The notes under the pieces: generated by a model | What the model saw: the letters and a program-made list of their open reading frames with translations, nothing else | The model's database searches: none | Told to the model about the DNA's origin: nothing | DNA from: Russula earlei | Lineage: Eukaryota > Basidiomycota > Agaricomycetes > Russulales > Russulaceae | NCBI GenBank assembly: GCA_025769875.1 | Contig: JAGFNK010000073.1 | Location: 62,001-126,000 of the forward strand | Direction of reading: 5' to 3' | DNA length: 64,000 bases | Part shown: positions 48,163 to 59,443 of the stretch, in pieces | Layout of the letters: the number at the start of each line of letters is the position of its first letter | Position numbering within the stretch: the stretch's first letter is position 1 | Program-made: the position numbers and the translations under genes

Positions 48163-48900
48163 TCAATTGCTTATACTATACGCATAAGGACGGCGCGAGT
48201 TTCTGGGGGCAAGTCCTCGATGTTGATGCGGTGCGGGCGTCTGAGGGTAGGTTGTTCCGCGTCTTGAAGTGGGGCGGGATGGAGGTCGAGTGAGGCGTGT
48301 GGCATACATGTGACGAGTGACCATGACCGTTTGCTCTGGGGTCCTGTTATTCGCCGCGAGGATGCCACTCGTGCGAGATATGTTATTCACAAACGATTTA
48401 ACTACAGACCAAAGACGAATTTGCATAGTACAAAGAAAAGGCATTGGGACATGGATACGGTATGGCATCGCTTGGAGGCTTTCGCCATTATGATCGAACC
48501 ACATCAGGGTCGCCTCTTTCATTCCGTGCGCTGTCGTTGTGGCCATCGAGGTCAATGCAGCGGGACGACTCTTTGACGCATCTGTGCCGGATGATTTGGG
48601 TGGCTGCGGCGGAGGCAGGGATCTCCGAGGCCCTCTAGCGGGCGCACTAGGCTCCCCTCGTGGTTTGTATCGATTCATTGCCTCGTTCATCCTTGACGTA
48701 TTTCGTAGCAAACAAAGAGCAGTATTAGACAACTGCTGAAAAGGAGGGGAGAAACCCATACGCAATGATATCAGGGTGGTTCTCATCATCTGAGCCTTCG
48801 GATGATTCTTCGTCTACGTCGGGCCTAGGGTTGTTTAGAGAATGCGCGGGGTCAGATATGAGCCAATGTAGGGAACTCACTTCCTGTAAGGCGGATGACT
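48163..48900 (-). CDS. Unknown protein, paralogue of the gene at 51531-51960
   Basis: An acidic exon (DVDEESSEGSDDENHPDIIA) is followed, after an intron at about 48700-48766, by a basic Pro/Arg-rich exon starting MNEAMNRYKPRGEPSAPAR. It aligns with the gene at 51531-51960, which has the same acidic-then-basic layout and the same intron position. The frame continues to 48163, but the real end may be earlier. No domain is recognised; acidic Ser-rich plus basic linker suggests a nuclear or nucleic-acid-binding protein, or part of a transposon-borne gene. Confidence 0.35.
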
Positions 48901-48999
48901 TAATCAACCGGGGCAAATCAGTGGCATGTCAGCGTGAGCGTTTAATGTGTGCACCACTACAGCAGTAGATGTGTACCTGTGTTGGCCACTACCTGTACT

Positions 49000-49835
49000 A
49001 GCATTGTCTCCCGCAGTGGCATTGCCACCACCGCTATCAGCCGATCAGCTGTCAGATATAGAGCCTGAGAGCTTTAAGCTACTTACTTGCCCTGCCCAGG
49101 TGTAGTAGAGTACATGACCGGCTTATCGTTCCCGAGTACTAGGTGGCTTTGGAGGCGCGAACCTAGGGTTGCGAAGACTTTACGAAGACGCAGCGCTCGC
49201 CGAGGACGACCTACATTAAATATTAATACATCACGCGGTTCGAGACCGCTGGTTCGACATACAGTACGCCGCCTCATGTTACTATCTGATTGGAATCCCA
49301 GCCTCGTGTGGATGCTGGCGTGAGAAGAACATCCCAGATAGAGAGTTAAAGAAGGTCACGAGAGCAACATGACGTAAATCACTCTGCTCGTCTCGTCCAC
49401 GGCGGTCCCATCGGAAAGTCATCAGAATCGCGCGGGGTAAGCACGCTATGTGCGAATCGACCCATAACTCTAATGCAAGGACTTCCAACGGCAACATAGC
49501 TCTCGAGCTGACAGCTGTCTCACAGCAAAGGGCAGCTCTCATCTGGGATCCAGATACGCTCATCTCCGGAAAGGAGAAAGGGACAGGACATCTCTGCGGT
49601 GCTTCATCCTACGAGATAAGCCTCTTCCTTCCGCACGGCTTCTGTCCTTCTGACCGTTCTGGGTCGAACATCATACCCAATTCCGCAACACGTTTGGCCT
49701 CGTTCCCCGTAAATCAACAGCACCTCGTGCGCCTTGGGAAAATCAGCACATATCGGAATCCTACACCAGCCAAAGCCCCGTTTCCTGGCCCGAGTGCAGG
49801 AGCTCACTTGTTGTTTGGCTGTTCAGCTACGAAAG
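49000..49835. other. Intergenic region before the WW-TM relic
   Basis: No gene is supported. It may include further upstream exons of the minus-strand unknown gene (a Gly/Ala/Ser-rich frame near 48960-49080). Confidence 0.3.
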
Positions 49836-51060
49836 TATCACTCCAGACTCCAGCATCGGCGAGCCACTCGAGCTTCCACGGCGGGACGACAGGTAATCTG
49901 AGAACTCGTCGCCTCTTAGGTCAATCCACAACTGACAGACGAGCCGTTCGCGGTAGAGTTAATAGAGATCCAGCCGAGCGTCCTGGCCTCGTGTAGGCTT
50001 GACTGTGCTCGTTGAATTGGCCACCGATTCGGATGGTGACTTGCGATCGAGAGAGGGTGTGTTCATGACCTTGAAGCCCCTATATCCTCAAACCCGATTA
50101 ATTATTGCAGAGGTTATTTACATGCACAACGATGAATTAAGGAATGGAGATGTTCTATGCCTACCTGCAGAAGATTGTGCGCGTTGGTAAATTGACCATC
50201 CCCATAGCTCTATGACTTGGTTCTGGACATCACAGCTACTCGGGTTAACACTGGCAAGGTATAATTACTGTGCATGCCATGAGACCTAATGCTTGTTCTG
50301 GCTCGAGGAATCATACGGAAGCTACATGGCTCATGGAATGGAAGGGATTGAGTCCCCCGCCGTGTCAGCAGAGCTCCGGATAACATCCCTTTTTTGGCGC
50401 AACAGGCATCTTCCATTATAGTCGCAAAATCTCGTCCGCGGTCTACGATGAGCTTATCGGAGCACTGTCATATGGTTGCGTGGGTTTCTTTATTGGTTCG
50501 GGATCGTGCTTCTATAAGAGTATTTGACATCGATACCCTCGATATGACGACTTCACATTTCTATTAGATGATCAGACAATGCAGCTAAGTATGATCAAGT
50601 TGTGGGAAATGCTAGAGGTACTTCTGTATTATCAAGGCGATGTGCAGTCTAGAAGCAAACGCCAACTCGGAAAACTGCATTGCTAGGACTAGGGCTAGAT
50701 CTCGTTCCCAGGGCAGATTTTGGTAAGACCGATTGGGAGATCGTTAATCACACATAGATAATCCTCAGTTGTCAACTCATCTGTATCTTTAGAAGATCGC
50801 GGGTTCCTAATCTTTCATTGCCAACATAATGCTCGACTTTCTAAGTGCCAATTGTTGTATGATTACCGCAACGCGAAAGCCCCCTACTTTTCATGTTGTT
50901 GCCTCCACTTCTTTTCCTGGAACCCGAAATTTTATTTGCGGGAGATGGAGAAAGTGTGGACAGACGCAGTTGTTGGGATGGTTTGGAATAGCAACGACCA
51001 GTTCGAAGGATGGAAGGATCCGATTCTATGCCGTGCCCTGACCTCCGAAGCCTGACGTGA
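49836..51060 (+). pseudogene. WW-TM family relic (copy 7)
   Basis: Scattered but collinear homology to the family is present. A piece of exon 1 (near CCAGCATCGGCGAGC, 49849-49863) is followed by the end of the WW-like exon (GATCGAGAGAGGGTG, about 50046). Exon 4 lies at 50106-50370, with GAGGTTATTTACATGCACAA, the TTGACCATCCCC block, and TGCATGCCATGAGACC followed by a stop. Late exon 10 lies at 50905-51010 (TTTTCCTGGAACCCGAAATT, then GGAGATGGAGAAAGTGTGGA). Stops and indels interrupt every exon, and the N-terminal helix and TM exons are missing. It is an old, dead copy. Confidence 0.8.
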
Positions 51061-51530
51061 CAGACTGTGGATGCTTGGCACTACCCCTCGACGCGAATCT
51101 TCGTTGGTGCGATGGCGCGCGTTGTGGTTGCTTTTCGTGGGTGTTGCAGCCGGATCACTGAAACCCGCGATGAGATCGATGACAGCCGCATCCCTTCGAT
51201 TGAAGACACTACTGTAGTGCGCGGGTTTGCGAAACTGGTCACGTAATTCTTTGTTGTATGTACCATGTGGGCGGTACGCCTCACACTCCACAAGACGTCG
51301 AAAGCACACACCCGACCGAGGTCGGAGTTTAGCACCTATCGGGTATTCGCATTGTGTCTACGAGAGTGTCTTGCACAACGAAGTGACACATGCCATAGGT
51401 TTCTCTTATGTACTGATACGGACAATGCGAGGGGTCATCCCCGGGTATAACGGCGTACGTCAAAGCACATGAAAAGACACAAGGTCCGGTCCCATCCACA
51501 GCACTTCTACATGAAACACAAACCACAACC

Positions 51531-51960
51531 TCACTTCTTTGGACGTGTCGGTTTCGCCGTGGTGCTGTTGCTCAACGTGACCGCAACGGGACGTGGCCTT
51601 GACGTGCCTGTGGTCGGTGGCGCCGAAGGACGTGGGATCCGGGTTGCGGTAGATCCGTGCGAGGGTTTATTAGGTCGTCCTCGATTCACGTACCGACGCA
51701 TCTCCTCCTTCATGCTAGACGTATGTTGACAAAGGTCGGACATCAGCGTCGTCCATACCAAAGTCACATGAAGGAATTGGGGGGGGGGAAGAAAGCCTTA
51801 CGCATTGATCTCCGAGTCGGGATCATCCGAATCGCTAGACTCGGAGCTCGAGCTGCTGGCGTCCTCTTCGGCGTTGGATTGGGGACAGCCATTACCAGGT
51901 AGTTCGCCAGTGCCTTTGGCACTGGCGGTTAATGCTTGGACGGCGCCGTCCCTGGCGTTT
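51531..51960 (-). CDS. Unknown acidic/basic protein, paralogue of the gene at 48163-48900
   Basis: The acidic Ser-rich exon (NAEEDASSSSSESSDSDDPD, then SEINA) joins, through an intron starting GTAAGG at about 51799 and ending CGTCTAG, to a basic exon beginning MKEEMRRYVNRGRPNKPSHG and ending STTAKPTRPKK with a stop at 51531. Upstream frame in the same direction reads ALTASAKGTGELPGNG. The start exon is not identified. Family not recognised. With its paralogue it brackets the dead WW-TM copy. Confidence 0.4.
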
Positions 51961-52881
51961 GTTGAAAATCCGGTAAAGGGCCAAGGCGGAATTCGTTGTT
52001 AGTCAAGGTCCGACGCGTGTATACGGCGGCGCCGGTGGCGGGCAGACATACCCGTGGAGAGCCAACTTCACCGAAGCGTGGCCAGCGGCCTGGGCTATAA
52101 AATCACTACAGTAGGGTACGACGACGGGTAAGCCGCTGAGTTGTTATCGGCGCGGGATTCAATCCCGGCATTCCGTACCTTTCCGCCGGGCTGTGCGAAT
52201 TTAACACAAAAAAAGAAAAGAAAAAAGGACTGAGGGGTGAGAAATGTAATTGTTCCGAAAAGTTTTCATACCCCAGCTGTATTTCGAGAACGTCGTCGGC
52301 CGAACTGCCATGATCACGACGGGTCGTAAGCCATGTGGACTGGAGGCGGTTGGAGAGGGCACGTACGGGGTTTGTGGACGAAGAAGGGTGGTCTGCATGG
52401 ATTCTGTAGTGCAGAGGACTGTTGAACGTAGGAACAAGGTACTCGATGCCAACGCAAAGCAGCATAAAGGCAGTATAAATAGATGTCTTGCAAGATGCCT
52501 TGTAAAGTTAAATGACGTCGAAGTTGGTTGATACCATATCGTAACACGCGTTCACACGTTGACCAGAGAGCCACAATTACAATCGGCTGGTTCCACGCAT
52601 TCACGATCTGACCGCGCTGCACAGGACAAGGCGGTGGTAACGTACAAGTAACCATCAGTAACCATTGACTTAAACTCATCGCCGCTCCCCCAATACTACG
52701 TTATTGTGTACATGGAAATAAAGGCAATGCCTTGAAAGGCGTAGTAAGTGGGAAAGCACAGCAAGCAACAATTCATAGGACGAGCTCAGGGAAAGCAACT
52801 TGAAACTGAGGAAACTCGGTTCGGATGCAGAGCGGATATTCCCAATACAGAAAATATGTACCCACCATTCAGCACGGACAT
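51961..52881. other. Intergenic region
   Basis: No gene is supported. A tRNA-like sequence at about 52119-52184 is discussed under rejected items. An A-rich run lies at 52207-52228. Confidence 0.35.
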
Positions 52882-53219
52882 TTAGTGACCTTTGGGTTTG
52901 CCAGTGGCAGGCTTGGAAGGAGGGCCCTTGGGGCGGAAGGGCGGGGGTCTCGAGGTTGCTTAGGACAGAGGTCAGCACGAGAAAATGCGAGACACGCACT
53001 GATCGGGGGTAGAGGGGTTGGCACTGGAGGAAGGTATTAGGTGGATAGCCAATGAAAAAAGCGACGGACGTACGAAATAGGCGTATTCGAATTTCCTGGC
53101 AAGGGGGAGCTAGAGGGGGAAAGATCGAGTTCAGATATCGATCTTAGGGTTTACGAGGCGGAGGGAGCTGCTAACGTTGTAGGAGCAGGAGCTGTGCTGG
53201 ATGGTGTAGGAGATGACAT
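52882..53219 (-). CDS. Possible small protein, 53 aa
   Basis: Exons 53155-53219 (MSSPTPSSTAPAPTTLAAPS), 53066-53095 (KFEYAYFVRP) and 52882-52948 (PPPFRPKGPPSKPATGKPKG, ending H) sum to 162 nt and stay in frame. The short Ala/Pro/Thr-rich start and basic Pro/Lys tail are plausible for a small basidiomycete protein, but one acceptor choice is forced by the frame. No family is recognised. Confidence 0.3.
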
Positions 53220-53628
53220 CGCACAGCTTGGGTGTAGGTACGGGGGAAGGGATAGCCTCGCCGAAATTGCCCCGGTGACCCTTTTTTTCTCTGGACCTTG
53301 GGCGCTTACTGTGGTCCCACGGATGGAGTCATCCCTCATCCCACAAAAAAAAAAAAAAATCCCTCGGGCACAAATTGTGTCCATGGCTGCTGGACGATAG
53401 ACTTCAACGACACGACACCATCTAGGATCCGAGAAAAGGCCGCTTTTTCATAATGCGAGGCACTACTACCACAGCCATTAACACCGCCTAATGTACACTG
53501 CCGTGTTTAGTGAACATTTGCAAGACAAATTCCGGGGCTTAGGGTTCTACTCGTTTAAAGAGTCCCAAGGCTAAGCTCAAACAAAAATTCACGCCCAAGT
53601 TCTTTCCTCAAACCCTGGGATTCGCGCC

Positions 53629-55661
53629 ATGTCAACTTCCGAAGCTTTCCCCTTCACCCAGACGAATGATGAAATTAGTGGGGCGAATTTGTTTGCAATC
53701 GCTCCCTCTACTATCCGTGATGCGCGATACCAGGGTGACTTTCGGTAGGCAAATCTTGCTGCTGTACCCTAACAACCCCCTCATGATTGGCCACTTCTGT
53801 ACAGAGTGAAAGTGTCTCCGACTGTCATCTCACAGGGAGCCCATTTTAAATCCGCGTGCGCTTCGTCTCTATGACGATTACATAAGCTGTCTTGACTTAC
53901 GCCCCCCCCAAGGCCGTCCTATCAATCTCAAGGATGGACTCTTGCCGTTCATCCTGAGGGAAAACGCTATGCCTACATCCTGACAGAGCAAAGGGTGTCC
54001 GTGGTGACGGAGTCGCAGGTCACGGACACCGGGGTCGCTGAACGCATAGAGGGTTGGATCGCACTCATTCATGCTCGTGCTACAGAGGAGGATGTCCACC
54101 TTCTTGAGACCTCGGATCTGTTCCTAGAACTGGAGCCGGATTCAAACGCTTGTAACTATTGGTTCGCTGACCACGCCCTTCGCACCATCTTTTGGCTGCG
54201 CTCGGCGGACTCGCGAGAAATTGGACTCCCGAATTCCTGCTCGGACGGCCATCTTCGTAAGTCTCTCGTTGTAGCGTCTCTGTCCGAATCGAGTTGAAAC
54301 TTTCTCGGAAAAGAATACTCTTTGGAAGAAAATTACTGGATTCATGTCGAGATGTTCCCAGGCACTGCGGCTCAGTATGCCACGACTGCGCTGAACGAAC
54401 TCCAAATCATTCTTCTGCACGCTCGGGCTGGTGAGTTTGGACATGGAAATTTCAGCGCTGACTCATGGGAATGACATTCCACATTAGATGCCCTTACTTC
54501 GGACGTGCCAACTTTCCCGTACACCGCGGAGGAGAGCGAAAAGTTCATTAACCTTCTCCAGTGCAGTAAGGGTGGGTTCCCTTCGATTATCATGCCCTCC
54601 TTGATCCGAAACTAATCGGCTCTTTACAGATCACGCCACCAATCCATACATTACAACTGTCGTAGCGAGGCTGTGGGTAGTCGTCGGTAAGGGCAAATTA
54701 TCAAGGTTCGCGGGGACGACGTCTTACGATACTTCCTGTTCCAGCGAACCACCGCTTTTTCACTCATTTTGGCGAAAATCATTGCCGAATGTCTGCGGTA
54801 CACTCCGTTTTGGAAGCACCAATCCGAAAGCGGAGCCTCCTTTTGACGGGCATATCCAAGGTGTTGTTCGACCTACCCAATGAACACAGAAGGCGCCTTG
54901 AAAATATATGGGTGGACGAACTTGTCTACGCCGCCGCATGGCGAAAGTATGTTTCCGAGAGAGTGGAGGACCTTAGGTTAACCATGATATGGGTAAGTCA
55001 AACGCGCGTCATTGGTCCGAAGAATATATGTTCATTCATTGTTTCCTCCCAAAAAAGCTTTTCGCGTTGACAATGTAAGCCGGCGCTTTCCTATCATGGA
55101 ATCATAGTGACCGAGCTGATCTTTGACTTACGACAGTTCCAATATTCTCATGATACCCACGTCACATGTTCCCATTTTGAATGAATCCTCAAATGTATTT
55201 TGTGTTCTTGGCCTCTGTATCGCATTGGTCCTCCACCATGAACAGCGTCAACTTATCGGTACTGGGAGTAGCACAGGAGTAAGCACACTGACACGTCCCT
55301 TGCAAGTTCATAATTAACCCGTACGTTTTGCCAGGCTGCATATCTAGATACCCGAAACACCAGTTATGGATTCGAGCCTACTGCCATCGTTCACAGTTTG
55401 CCGCGGGCGGCATTCGTGTGGGCATTTTTTCTTTTTATGATACAGGGTTTTTGGATGGCCTTTGGCGACCTCCCTTCTACTTTACTCCTTCCCACCATCA
55501 TTCCAGTAGGCGTCGTGATGATTGTCGCCTGCATTGGCATATGGTTGGCTCTTCACCCACGCGAAAAACCGTTCGAAGACACTTCGCTGCCGGCGCCCGA
55601 TCCCCTTCCGATCTCTCCCATGGATCAGAAAGATACCCAGACTGCCGATGGTATGGTATAA
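53629..55661 (+). CDS. Divergent short member of the WW-TM family (copy 8)
   Basis: Every core exon of the family can be matched at low identity. Exon 1 (53629-53744, phase 2) encodes only the C-terminal box of the usual exon 1 (LFAIAPSTIRDARYQGDFR); the long Ser/Pro region is absent. The WW-like exon reads GWTLAVHPEGKRYAYILTEQ. Then come VTDTGVAERIEGWIALI, NYWFADHALRTIFWL, EENYWIHVEMFP, DVPTFPYTAEESEKF, NHRFFTHFGENH, KRSLLLTGISKVLFDLP and LENIWVDELVYAAAWRKYV. The TM end is FEPTAIVHSLPRAAFVW, FFLFMIQGFWMAF and PVGVVMIVACIGIWLAL. Splice positions match those of copy 1. Between exon 2 and the WW exon the frame changes at a C8 tract (53902-53909); nine C would keep it. This may be the ancestral form without the N-terminal extension. 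Confidence 0.72.
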
Positions 55662-57657
55662 AGGAATCATGTTATCTGTTTGCTTGCTGCTTTACTTCTG
55701 TATTAGTACGTATCAGTGACCCGAAACGTCTGCTTCGTGTGCTTGTAATGGCGATTCAGAATATAAAATGTCATACCTTTCGTATTGCCTCAAGCCCGAT
55801 TGAGTGAGTTCCCTACACAAAGAGATACTGGACTCTTAGACTGACGATATGAGAATTCCCATATAGCTTACAGCCTTGTCGTTATGGTCTCACGCCGAGG
55901 AACCGCCTCCCGGTACCAGCACAGCACACGCGTACCCCGCCCGCGCCCCGACTGTAGGAAGCGAGGCATACTGTAGTGTCTGTCATGATACTGCCCGCCG
56001 TGATGCAGAGTACAGCGCCCTACGGCTCGCCTATGACCAGCACCACAAACCGGGGGCCGATGTGCGTCCCGGTGCGAAGTGCGATGTTTCGGGTTGTGCC
56101 AGTGCCGGTGCCAGTGCCAGTGCCAGAGGATCACCTATTCACTCTAAATAGGCGCGCGGGCCAAGTCGTCGGGACGCCGCCCACGATCCCTCGATTTTGT
56201 GTCCCTTTTCGGCATGATCAATCACGGGTTCATGCTATGGTACTCAGTGCTTTCAAGGCTCTCTGCTCTCTGGGAGCGCGTGCGCCACTGGTTTTGAGTG
56301 GCGCCTACAACCGCCTGTATTGTCGCGGCCTCCGACGAGTGTTGTTGGTTAGCTCAGTTACGCCTCCTGCCGCCGTGGCGGTGGTGGTAAACGCATGCCC
56401 CCTAACGCCCAAAAAGTCCTGCTACCATGTGCTGCTCTCGTCGTGGCCCCCGTGGCCATAGTACATGAGATAAGTGCCTACCCTTCAAAAACTGGAGCGT
56501 CAAACGTCCTCGGCAGAATGAATGGTGACGGGTCACCGACGAACGACCCGACTCCCTTTTTTTTTTTTTTGTATTTTGTATCTTATTATCCTTTTGCTCG
56601 TCTCTCGTCGTCAACAGAACCGAAACCTCGAGGCCGCGCAACGTGTTTCTCTTGGGCGGCCTTCTCGGGGGGAGTGCCCGTGCGTCTGGGAGGTTGATAC
56701 GGCTTGATAGGCACTTGTGCCCCTTTCGTCTGGTTTCCTCATCGCGACGGCGTGTTGTGTGCCAGTGTCTGGCACGAGCTCCTTGTCCCACTGGCATCCC
56801 ATCCCATTCTACCCCTCCCGGGTTTTCCCTTCATCCAACACCAAGAAAGAAAAAAAGGTTTGACACAACGCAACGCACTAGGCTCCCTTTGGATCACATC
56901 GCAGAACCGGTCAAGGTTCGCTTCGCCAGTGGCACACTTACTAGTACAGTAGGCGGCCGGTCGCGTCATGCAGCAGGGAGCCCTCTGTGTGGTGCCCTCT
57001 TCCCGTTTCTCGTGCGTGCGTGCGTGCTTTGGGCAGTGCCGCGGGCTCAGGGTCGGGCTGCAATCTATTTTTTTGCTTTCCCTGAGCCTTCCCTTTCCTA
57101 CGTTTCTCACCTCCCACGCCCGACATCACGGATCACCAATCCACAAATTCTTCCCCACTCGGCCGAGGCTGAACACAGGCCGTAGTCAACATATGGGAAG
57201 GCAGGTGGAGCAAACCTCGCCGTATGTGCTGCGCATCATCCACCTGTGCTGCGCATCTACCACTACGGGTGTAACCTCCTCCCACAGCACAGTGTTGTCC
57301 CCCCCACCCCCCCTTTCGATCCGAGTGGTGGAGAAACTTATCCACAAAACTGGTTAGAATTTCCCCACTGCAGCCAAAGCGGGTAAAGAATGTTATTTTC
57401 GCCCATGCAAGGGCGTACTAGTGTACGAGCAGTGAAAGGCTTCCATTCTGGTTCTGATGACTCTGAAACTGATTCACTCCCATCGCACGCCACACTTGCA
57501 CGGGACAGCCTCAAAAGTGTCTTCGCCTCTTCAGTGACATGCTTCTGTGTTATTTTGGCACCGTATGCCATCTGTCGCACTAAAGAGCACGGCCACCCAC
57601 CATCTTCTTTGACCGTTCCGCACACTTCGGGCATAAACGTATTGACGGCCAACATTA
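55662..57657. other. Intergenic region, GC- and low-complexity-rich
   Basis: No convincing gene is seen. It contains a GTGCCA/GTGCCG hexamer microsatellite at 56096-56127, a T run at 56560-56571, a TGCG repeat at 57019-57032 and C-rich runs at 57299-57314. Long overlapping frames here reflect base composition. Confidence 0.4.
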
Positions 57658-59225
57658 GTCTCGGTTCCAGACGTTCTATCTCGGACGGGAGAATCCGAGG
57701 GAGGTTGAATCGGAGTGCGAAAAATAGATGAAACTGTTCGAGATAGAACGTCTGGTGACTTTCGTATGGGTGGGTGTGGGTAACTGATCATGTGACCTTG
57801 TCGTGTACTATCTATGTGGTATATCGACGCGTACATTTCTACTCATAGGATCATGTTGGACTTGGACCATCCCATATATCCAGCTCTGAGTCCCAGTCGT
57901 CAAACTGTGCCTCAGCCAACAATCCACTATTCTATTCAATATCACCCTCATCCTGTGCAATATGGTGCAGCATATCCAGTTCAAGGATATCCCCCTCTCT
58001 CTTTTATTCCATATCATCCTCCCAGCAGTTAGAAATGTGTTCGCGTGGTGAAATCGTTACATGCTGTAAGGTGTGTGAGCCCGCTGGCCGGGAAACTCAC
58101 ATGACTTGCACTCGCCCCCTCCCGCGCGTCCCTCGCCCACACGTCCTCCTTCCCTCTCTTTCATCTTTCTCTCTCCTTCTCGCGTTCCCCTCTCGACGTC
58201 ATCACTTCGTTCCCCACTCCGCACCCGGGAACTGCGACAACGGCTCAAGTCGATCGCCGTCGACGTCACTCACCTCGCCGCCCAACGCCTCGCGCTCTCT
58301 CGCCTACATCTATCCCCTGCGCCACTAGTCTCCTTTATCCATCTCATGCTTTCCCCCCTTCCTTGTGTTTATGTTCTCGCCCCTCTGGGACCGACTCTCA
58401 AGCATCGCCCTTGCCTCCGCCACGCGTCTACGCACAAGACCCGAATGACGCACACACGTCATCATCATCGCCTTACCGGAGGGCTCGCTGCCCACAGCGT
58501 CTCGCCCCTACGTCATCGCCGCACCGCCCCGCGCTCGCGGACTCGAAGTCGGAGGAACAGGACACCTTTGTATATAAGAACAAGTAATTACCATCTCGAA
58601 TGTAACAGATTTAGCTCAGGAAATTGGATCACGTCATCCACACATCCCCTCTCGCGCTCGGGTCCGACACATCTAAGCGTTGTGTCCCGGAGCACGACCT
58701 TGCTCTCGGTTCCTTCCTGTCCCTACCCGCCCTTGGATCAAAGCTACTGATTGCCCAAAGAAACAAAGGAAGATTGAGGTGTAGCTTATCCATCAGATCA
58801 AGAACCTGTAGCACACAATTAGAAATGTTGCTAGAGCCGTCCAGGAATTAGAACCTGTAGCACGCGGTCAGAAATGTCGCCAGTATCCTCCAGAAATTGT
58901 CGACATCGGTCAGTTTGTCGGATGTGCGGGTCAGATTTCGGGGCTCGTTCAGGTGCAGCATCCTCATGTGCTTTGTGTTCAGAATCTGAAGTGTCACCGT
59001 CAGAAGGGACAGTGGACATTGCAAGCGGCAGGCTGTATGCACAGGTACGCGTCGATATACAAGTATGTGGATAGTACGCGACAAGGTCACATGATCAGTT
59101 ACCCACACCCACCCATACGAAAGTCACCAGACGTTCTATCTCGAACAGTTTCATCTATTTTTCGCACTCCGATTCAACCTCCCTCGGATTCTCCCGTCCG
59201 AGATAGAAACGTCTGGAACCGAGAC
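57658..59225. mobile_element. Transposon-like element with ~180-bp terminal inverted repeats
   Basis: The left end (57658-57834) and right end (59045-59225) are inverted copies of about 177-181 bp with few differences. Both begin GTCTCGGTTCCAGACGTTCT when read inward, and both are flanked by TA (57656-57657 and 59226-59227). This is consistent with a TA target duplication, as in Tc1/mariner-type elements. Each terminal repeat contains its own hairpin (CCAGACGTTCTATCTCG and its complement). The 1.2-kb interior has a pyrimidine-rich tract (58097-58330), a TATATAAG sequence (58569) and a short tandem repeat, but no recognisable transposase. I infer a non-autonomous element. Confidence 0.75.
58801..58898. 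repeat. Imperfect 49-bp tandem repeat (2 units)
   Basis: Units 58801-58848 and 58850-58898 both begin AGAACCTGTAGCAC and end with CCAG(G/A)AATT, with about 80% identity. It lies inside the inverted-repeat element. Confidence 0.7.
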
Positions 59226-59443
59226 TAGGCCAACATAATGATTAACTTGCTGAGCACCCCCGCCTGATTGGCTAATGGATGGTCTCCCACGTAAATGGGC
59301 AGGCTTAGCACTTTGTGAGTCACTGTAATGTAAAATGAACGACATAGCCGAGCTCGAAAAAAGTAATGACCAATCATCCAGCAATGCAGGTTACAAGGTT
59401 TATAATGATACAAAACGATGAATACGTCAATTTTGTGGCCGCG

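Noticed and set aside
52119..52184. tRNA-like sequence with paired ends (GGTACG/CGTACC) and GGGATTCAATCCC
   Set aside because: The terminal bases pair and a B box-like stretch exists, but the T loop is offset, no proper D arm or anticodon arm forms, and the length is short. It is probably a tRNA remnant or chance.
55868..57657. Long overlapping frames in the GC-rich region
   Set aside because: They occur in several frames at once, contain microsatellite translations such as alternating Trp-His, and show no domain.
58106..58750. 214-codon frame inside the inverted-repeat element
   Set aside because: Rich in Pro, Ser, Arg and His from a pyrimidine-rich tract; no transposase motif.
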